A stretch of 9,156 nucleotides of DNA from Cloacimonetes bacterium UBA6081 (GTDB lineage: Bacteria > Cloacimonadota > Cloacimonadia > Cloacimonadales > Cloacimonadaceae): the NCBI GenBank assembly GCA_002428685.1, contig DIXL01000075.1:18222-27377 (forward strand), in the 5' to 3' direction. The translations under genes and the position numbers were made by a program. Below are positions 5,476 through 9,156 of this stretch, one piece after another (within the stretch, counting starts at the first letter, position 1; every line of letters starts with the position of its first letter). Under the pieces are notes generated by a model. The model did no database searches. It was given only the letters and a program-made list of their open reading frames with translations, and was not told the origin of the DNA.

Positions 5476-6984
5476 CTATCTAAATCTGGAAGGGATGGCA
5501 TCTTTGCCAAGCTTTATGACAGCAAGGAACACCACAAAGAACTCCAGGCGTCCTAATAGCATTCCGATTGTTTCTGTCCAGATTACCAACAGTGGTGCAG
5601 ATGTAGTAGAAACCCCTACAGAAAGCCCCACTGTCCCAATTGACGAAGCAAATTCAAACATAGCCTCTTTCAGGTGATACGGCTGTCCCGTGGTAGGGTC
5701 TATGGAAAAAGCAATAATTGTTACTCCCACAATGTAAAGTGCCATATAGAGAAACACGAAGCTGCCAATTCCACGGAACTTACTATCATTCACATAACCT
5801 TTTTGGTCACCCTCCCAGATATAGTTTCGAGAAATAGCCTGCTCCGGCATTAAGCTCTTTTTAAGATGCCACAACACGGATTTATACATCATATAAACCC
5901 GATACTGTTTTATCCCTCCGGCGGTAGAACAAGTTCCACCCCCAATCAGCATCAGCACAATCAGGATAAACACTCCGCTGTCGGCCCAAGTGGGGTCGTT
6001 ATAATTCACCGTGGAAAATCCGGTGGTAGTGATAGCCGAAATAGTTTCGAAGACTGCAACTCTTAGTGCTTTGGAACCAGTGCTATAGATACCGGAGGTA
6101 ACTCCCAAAAATACCAAAGGTATGGCGATAAGCAAAGAAACAGTCAAAACCTTTAATTCACCATTACGCAGGATGCTTTTCAGTTTTCCTTTGGCAATAA
6201 AATAGCCGGTAAGGAAACTGAGATTGCCCAATATCATTAAGATGATTGTGACAAACTCCACAAGGGCTGAATTGAAGTAGCCGAAACTCTGGGTATAATT
6301 TGCAAATCCGCCAGTAGAGATGGCTGCAAAGCAATGCACCACAGCATCCAGCAGGTTCATGCCCAAAACCAGATAAGCAGCAGTGCCAAACAAAAAATAT
6401 CCCAGATAAAGCGAAACAACAATCCGCGCTGAAGCCAGAACATTCGGCTTGATAAGCGTGCCCTTGCCCTCTGCCGAATAAAGATGCTGTGCCCCTACAC
6501 CCGTAAGCGAAGCCAGCATGATAATGGCAATTCCCGCTCCTCCAATAAACTGCGTCCAAGCTCGATAAAATAATAAAATCACGGGCGCATGGGGAATATC
6601 CAAAAGCGACAAACCTGTGGTAGTCCAGCCGCTTACGGAATCAAACACTGCATGGCTGAAGCTCATTCCCGAAATCAAGATATAGGGAATGGCACCCCCA
6701 AGGCTGATTGCCACCCAGGTAACTAACACCACCACACTGCTTTCATTAAAATCCAGCGAGCTGAGTTTATGCAAGCGTAAGCCATAACGCAGTAGCAATC
6801 CCAAGCCGGCCAGGATTGCAGCAGGGACAATAAATGCGGGGGCAAAAATAGCTTCCCGAGGAACAAAAAACAGGCATAGCAAAGGGATTAGCATTACCCC
6901 GGCCATCACCAGAAAAAGAAGACCCAGGTAAGTCCCGATGAAAGCATAGCGTTCCATAAGATGTTTGTTTTGGCGATTAGGCAA
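5476..6984 (-). CDS. trkH: Trk-type potassium uptake channel subunit TrkH
   Basis: Inner-membrane pore subunit of the Trk/Ktr superfamily, 502 residues, the normal TrkH length. Four membrane-pore-membrane repeats are visible, each with its filter segment: SGWTTTGLS (118-126), AAISTGGFA (220-228), SAITTTGFS (316-324) and SSIGTVGLS (447-455). The conserved gating loop GGGTCSTAGGIK (348-359) follows the third filter. The start is TTG at 6984, with GAGG (6996-6993) 8 nt upstream. The alternative ATG at 6957 (residue 10) lacks a ribosome binding site and is less likely, though it would still leave the first helix intact. It lies 14 nt after trkA subunit 2, so the pore and its gating ring are made together. 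The cation is expected to be K+; co-transport with Na+ or H+ cannot be told from sequence. Confidence 0.95.
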   Translation of the reverse strand: MPNRQNKHLMERYAFIGTYLGLLFLVMAGVMLIPLLCLFFVPREAIFAPAFIVPAAILAGLGLLLRYGLRLHKLSSLDFNESSVVVLVTWVAISLGGAIPYILISGMSFSHAVFDSVSGWTTTGLSLLDIPHAPVILLFYRAWTQFIGGAGIAIIMLASLTGVGAQHLYSAEGKGTLIKPNVLASARIVVSLYLGYFLFGTAAYLVLGMNLLDAVVHCFAAISTGGFANYTQSFGYFNSALVEFVTIILMILGNLSFLTGYFIAKGKLKSILRNGELKVLTVSLLIAIPLVFLGVTSGIYSTGSKALRVAVFETISAITTTGFSTVNYNDPTWADSGVFILIVLMLIGGGTCSTAGGIKQYRVYMMYKSVLWHLKKSLMPEQAISRNYIWEGDQKGYVNDSKFRGIGSFVFLYMALYIVGVTIIAFSIDPTTGQPYHLKEAMFEFASSIGTVGLSVGVSTTSAPLLVIWTETIGMLLGRLEFFVVFLAVIKLGKDAIPSRFR

Positions 6985-6998
6985 AGCAGAAACCTCTA

Positions 6999-7649
6999 TC
7001 AGGAGAAAATGTTCAGAGCCATGGCATGGTTATCCGGCAAGGAAATCAGGAGAATTCTGTCGCCGGGTAAAATGACAGTGTTTCCACGCGGAATGATAAC
7101 TTCATCCTGCCTAAGCACAGTCGCAACCAATGCGCTGTAGGGAATATCTATTTCTTGCAACTTCTTTCCTGCTACCCTGGAATCCGGGGAAATTTCCAAT
7201 TCGGTAAGCATTACCTTTCCTTCAACCACAGAAATCTGCTGTTTAATTTCGTCCAAAGCACTCATGCTTTCGATGGTTTCAATCAGGAAACGACTGTTTG
7301 AGATAGCCTTAACTCCAATTTTTTTAAAAACCGCCTCGTTATCCGGATCGTTAACAACCGCCAGGATGCGAGGGATTTGATAGTATTCGTGAGCCATTTG
7401 ACACAAAACCAAGTTATCCTGATCTTTAGGCGTCATTCCCACAAATATTTCTGCCTCATAAGCTTTGGCTTGCAGCAGCAATTCCGGGTCACTGGGATTA
7501 CCCAAGATAATGAGAGCTTTCAGGTTTCTTGCATAGTAATCGCAATCTACATTTTCGGGGCTGATAATTGATATCTGGTAACCCTTGGAAATAAAGCGTT
7601 TGGCAAGAAAGTAAACCGTTATCCCCGATCCTGCAATAATAATTCTCAT
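6999..7649 (-). CDS. trkA: TrkA gating subunit 2 (nucleotide-binding RCK_N plus RCK_C domain)
   Basis: A 216-residue cytoplasmic regulator of TrkH. Residues 1-125 form a Rossmann-type TrkA_N domain and about 142-216 an RCK_C domain (TELEISPDSRVAGKKL, later GDRILLISLP). The glycine motif is GSGITV (7-12), with Val in place of the third glycine. The acidic residue that normally ends strand 2 is Ser30 (IIS-PEN), so nucleotide binding may be altered or lost. Classical TrkA (about 458 residues) has two N-C units in one chain. Here the halves are two genes, as in Thermotoga maritima TM1088A/TM1088B, which form a two-subunit octameric ring. It overlaps the preceding gene by ATGA and has GAGGGAG (7660-7654) upstream. 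Confidence 0.92.
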   Translation of the reverse strand: MRIIIAGSGITVYFLAKRFISKGYQISIISPENVDCDYYARNLKALIILGNPSDPELLLQAKAYEAEIFVGMTPKDQDNLVLCQMAHEYYQIPRILAVVNDPDNEAVFKKIGVKAISNSRFLIETIESMSALDEIKQQISVVEGKVMLTELEISPDSRVAGKKLQEIDIPYSALVATVLRQDEVIIPRGNTVILPGDRILLISLPDNHAMALNIFS

Positions 7650-8077
7650 TTTGCTCCCTCATGATCTTGGGTCTGATCCAGAATGCGAACCAGATTATCC
7701 AGAGCCAAAGTAGCCGGACAGATAGTCTTAATCCCCAGTTTGTTAAACAACTCGGCACTTTTTGGTTGGTTTACCCTGGCAATCACATTGGGTATATTGT
7801 AAACCTTCTGGCAAATTTGTGCTAACATGATGTTCAAATTGTCATCATCAGTAACCGCCAAAACAACATCAGCTTTGTCCACTTTTGCCTGACTAAGGAC
7901 AAAGAACTCGTTAGCATCGCCATTAATTTTAAAACCGCTAAATTCATTCCCTAATTCATCAAAAGAATCTTCACTATGGTCAATTATAACGATGCTATGC
8001 CCAAGGGCTGAAAGAGTATTTGCCAAGGCAGAACCAAGGATTCCGCAGCCCACAATTATTACATATTGAGATTTCAT
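7646..8077 (-). CDS. trkA: TrkA gating subunit 1 (nucleotide-binding RCK_N domain only)
   Basis: A 143-residue TrkA_N domain with no RCK_C domain. It keeps the intact nucleotide-binding signature: VGCGILG (9-15), acidic Asp33 after strand 2 (IIDHSED), NGDA (52-55) and TDDDN (76-80). It should therefore bind NAD(H) or an adenine nucleotide. The frame is closed and ATGA overlaps join it to both neighbours, so it is a genuine short subunit and not a truncated pseudogene. It has no clear ribosome binding site of its own; translation is probably coupled to the response-regulator gene ending at 8074. It probably pairs with subunit 2 in a mixed gating ring beneath TrkH. Confidence 0.9.
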   Translation of the reverse strand: MKSQYVIIVGCGILGSALANTLSALGHSIVIIDHSEDSFDELGNEFSGFKINGDANEFFVLSQAKVDKADVVLAVTDDDNLNIMLAQICQKVYNIPNVIARVNQPKSAELFNKLGIKTICPATLALDNLVRILDQTQDHEGAK

Positions 8078-8736
8078 CTGTCAAGCCCCAAAACTATCCC
8101 CGCATTTATGTCCAGTTTCAGCACTCTTTCGATGTTTTCCAGGGCAGGAGAATATGTGGGGTTTAGCTTGTGAGCCGTTTGATAAGCTTTCATGGCGTTG
8201 GTAAGGTCTCCAAGTATTTCGTGCATAACTCCCAGAAAATTGAATGCTTCTGCGCTATCGGGCTTCAGTTCAAGAGCTTTGTTTATCTGCTCCATGGCTA
8301 ACCTGTAATGCCTTTGTCCTACTTCAAGTTTAGCTGCTTCCACATAGGATTCATACTTCAATTCCTGTTCAAATGCCAGATTTTTGCGCGATAAAACGGC
8401 AGTTACAGTATCTCTGACCACCTCGAGATCAAAAGGTTTTTGAATAAAATCTACACACCCAAGTTTCATGGCTTCCACAGCGTTGTCTATTGTGCCGTGA
8501 GCGGTAATCATTATTACGTTTGGTGGATTGTGAAGCCTGAGAATTTCCAAACCATCCATATCGGGTAAGCGTAAATCCAGAATAATACAATCATAGGTCT
8601 GGTGAGCAATTTTGTTGCATGCTTCGCTTCCGGACTCTGCCAGATCTATTTCATATTCAAACGGTTCCAAAGCTTTGGATAGGGTTTTTAGGATGTTCTT
8701 CTCATCATCTACAATTAGTATTTTGGCTGTTTTCAT
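8074..8736 (-). CDS. Response regulator with receiver domain and TPR repeats
   Basis: A 220-residue cytoplasmic protein. The receiver domain (about 1-120) has the acidic pair Asp10-Asp11 (VDDEKN), phospho-acceptor Asp54 (ILDLRLPDMDG), Thr78 (MITAHG) and Lys100 (QKPF), so it should be phosphorylated. Residues about 129-196 hold two TPR-like units (EAFNFLGVMHEILGDLTNAM and the one before it). No helix-turn-helix, GGDEF or AAA+ domain is present, so output is likely by protein contact. I start it at ATG 8736, with AGAGG (8747-8743) 6 nt upstream. An in-frame TTG at 8754 would add six residues and overlap the kinase gene. It sits 10 nt after the kinase and overlaps trkA subunit 1 by ATGA. Confidence 0.92.
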   Translation of the reverse strand: MKTAKILIVDDEKNILKTLSKALEPFEYEIDLAESGSEACNKIAHQTYDCIILDLRLPDMDGLEILRLHNPPNVIMITAHGTIDNAVEAMKLGCVDFIQKPFDLEVVRDTVTAVLSRKNLAFEQELKYESYVEAAKLEVGQRHYRLAMEQINKALELKPDSAEAFNFLGVMHEILGDLTNAMKAYQTAHKLNPTYSPALENIERVLKLDINAGIVLGLDR

Positions 8737-8746
8737 AATTTTCCTC

Positions 8747-9156
8747 TCATACAATGGGATTTACTTGGGTTGGTTCGCAGGGGATGGTGAAGAAAAATGT
8801 GGCTCCTTGCTGGGGTTCAGATTCAAGCCAAATACTTCCTCCATGGGCGCGGACTATTTCATGGGTGATGGTTAAACCCAGTCCTGTGCCACCGGCTGCT
8901 TTTTGCTCTTCCACCTGCACAAAGCGATCAAATATTTTATTCTGGTAAGAGAGTGGAATCCCTCTGCCGTTATCCTTTACACTAAATAGGACGTAGTTTC
9001 CGGATACTTCAGCAGCTAAGGTTATCTTGCCACCAAGGTCTATTGCCTTCAATGCATTAGCCACAAGATTAGAAAAAACCAGCATAAGTTTATCTTCATC
9101 GCACCAGATATTATTAATGTCATCGGAACAAGCTAGTGTTGTGTCAAACTTGGTAT
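8747..9156 (-). CDS. Sensor histidine kinase, C-terminal ATPase domain (5' end outside window)
   Basis: The open frame enters at the right edge and ends with TGA at 8747; about 136 C-terminal residues are visible. It is an HATPase_c domain with the N box FSNLVANALKAI, G1 box KDNGRGIP, F box IFDRFVQ and G2 box GGTGLGLTI, all intact and in order. The DHp domain with its phospho-accepting histidine, and any sensor domain, lie beyond the edge. The ATG at 9085 is internal: the preceding codons (WCDEDKL) are standard kinase sequence. Being 10 nt ahead of the response regulator, it is the likely cognate kinase. The signal it senses cannot be told from this part. Confidence 0.93.
   Translation of the reverse strand, partial: TKFDTTLACSDDINNIWCDEDKLMLVFSNLVANALKAIDLGGKITLAAEVSGNYVLFSVKDNGRGIPLSYQNKIFDRFVQVEEQKAAGGTGLGLTITHEIVRAHGGSIWLESEPQQGATFFFTIPCEPTQVNPIV

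Noticed and set aside
6164..6559. 131-residue minus-strand frame
   Set aside because: It is a shifted-frame shadow of trkH, whose pore motifs are continuous in the main frame, so there is no frameshift.
7646..8077. trkA subunit 1 as a pseudogene fragment of a full-length TrkA
   Set aside because: The frame is closed, motifs are intact, both ends overlap neighbours by ATGA, and the two-subunit arrangement is known from Thermotoga.

Overview
The window reads as a chromosomal segment of a Gram-negative, anaerobe-type bacterium with moderate GC content. It has an outer-membrane beta-barrel of the DUF5916 type, a DUF3795 cysteine-rich protein, and a two-subunit TrkA like that described in Thermotoga. 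These, together with structured intergenic DNA, fit a lineage of the FCB group; Candidatus Cloacimonadota is my best guess. That placement is inference from protein style only, since no rRNA or marker search was possible. Every gene I accept lies on the minus strand, so transcription runs from high to low coordinates.

In transcription order, the right half (9156 to 5106) is a compact operon. It opens with the C-terminal catalytic part of a sensor histidine kinase, cut by the window edge. Next come a response regulator made of a receiver plus TPR repeats with no DNA-binding domain, a short TrkA subunit (nucleotide-binding domain only), a second TrkA subunit (nucleotide-binding plus RCK_C domain), and the TrkH potassium channel. 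Gaps are 10 nt, two 4-nt ATGA overlaps, and 14 nt. A small DUF3795 protein follows 34 nt after trkH and may be the last gene. The layout suggests phospho-signalling and Trk-type potassium uptake are made together.

After a 260-nt structured gap (14-bp tandem repeats, then a large inverted module of small hairpins) comes a DUF5916 outer-membrane barrel protein (4844 to 2727). A further 403-nt gap holds short tandem repeats, two imperfect inverted repeats, a G-quadruplex motif and the enolase leader. Enolase (2323 to 1046) is complete, with all catalytic residues visible. After 348 nt of AT-rich structured DNA comes an unrecognised 149-residue protein (697 to 248).

The main unexplained feature is a family of imperfect inverted repeats. 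One arm carries GGAGTCRTT (complement YGACTCC preceded by AA) and the other AAGGACT. The flanking stem sequence differs from copy to copy but matches between the two arms of a copy. Three copies form an array with a period of about 90 bp at the left edge, and two more lie upstream of enolase.
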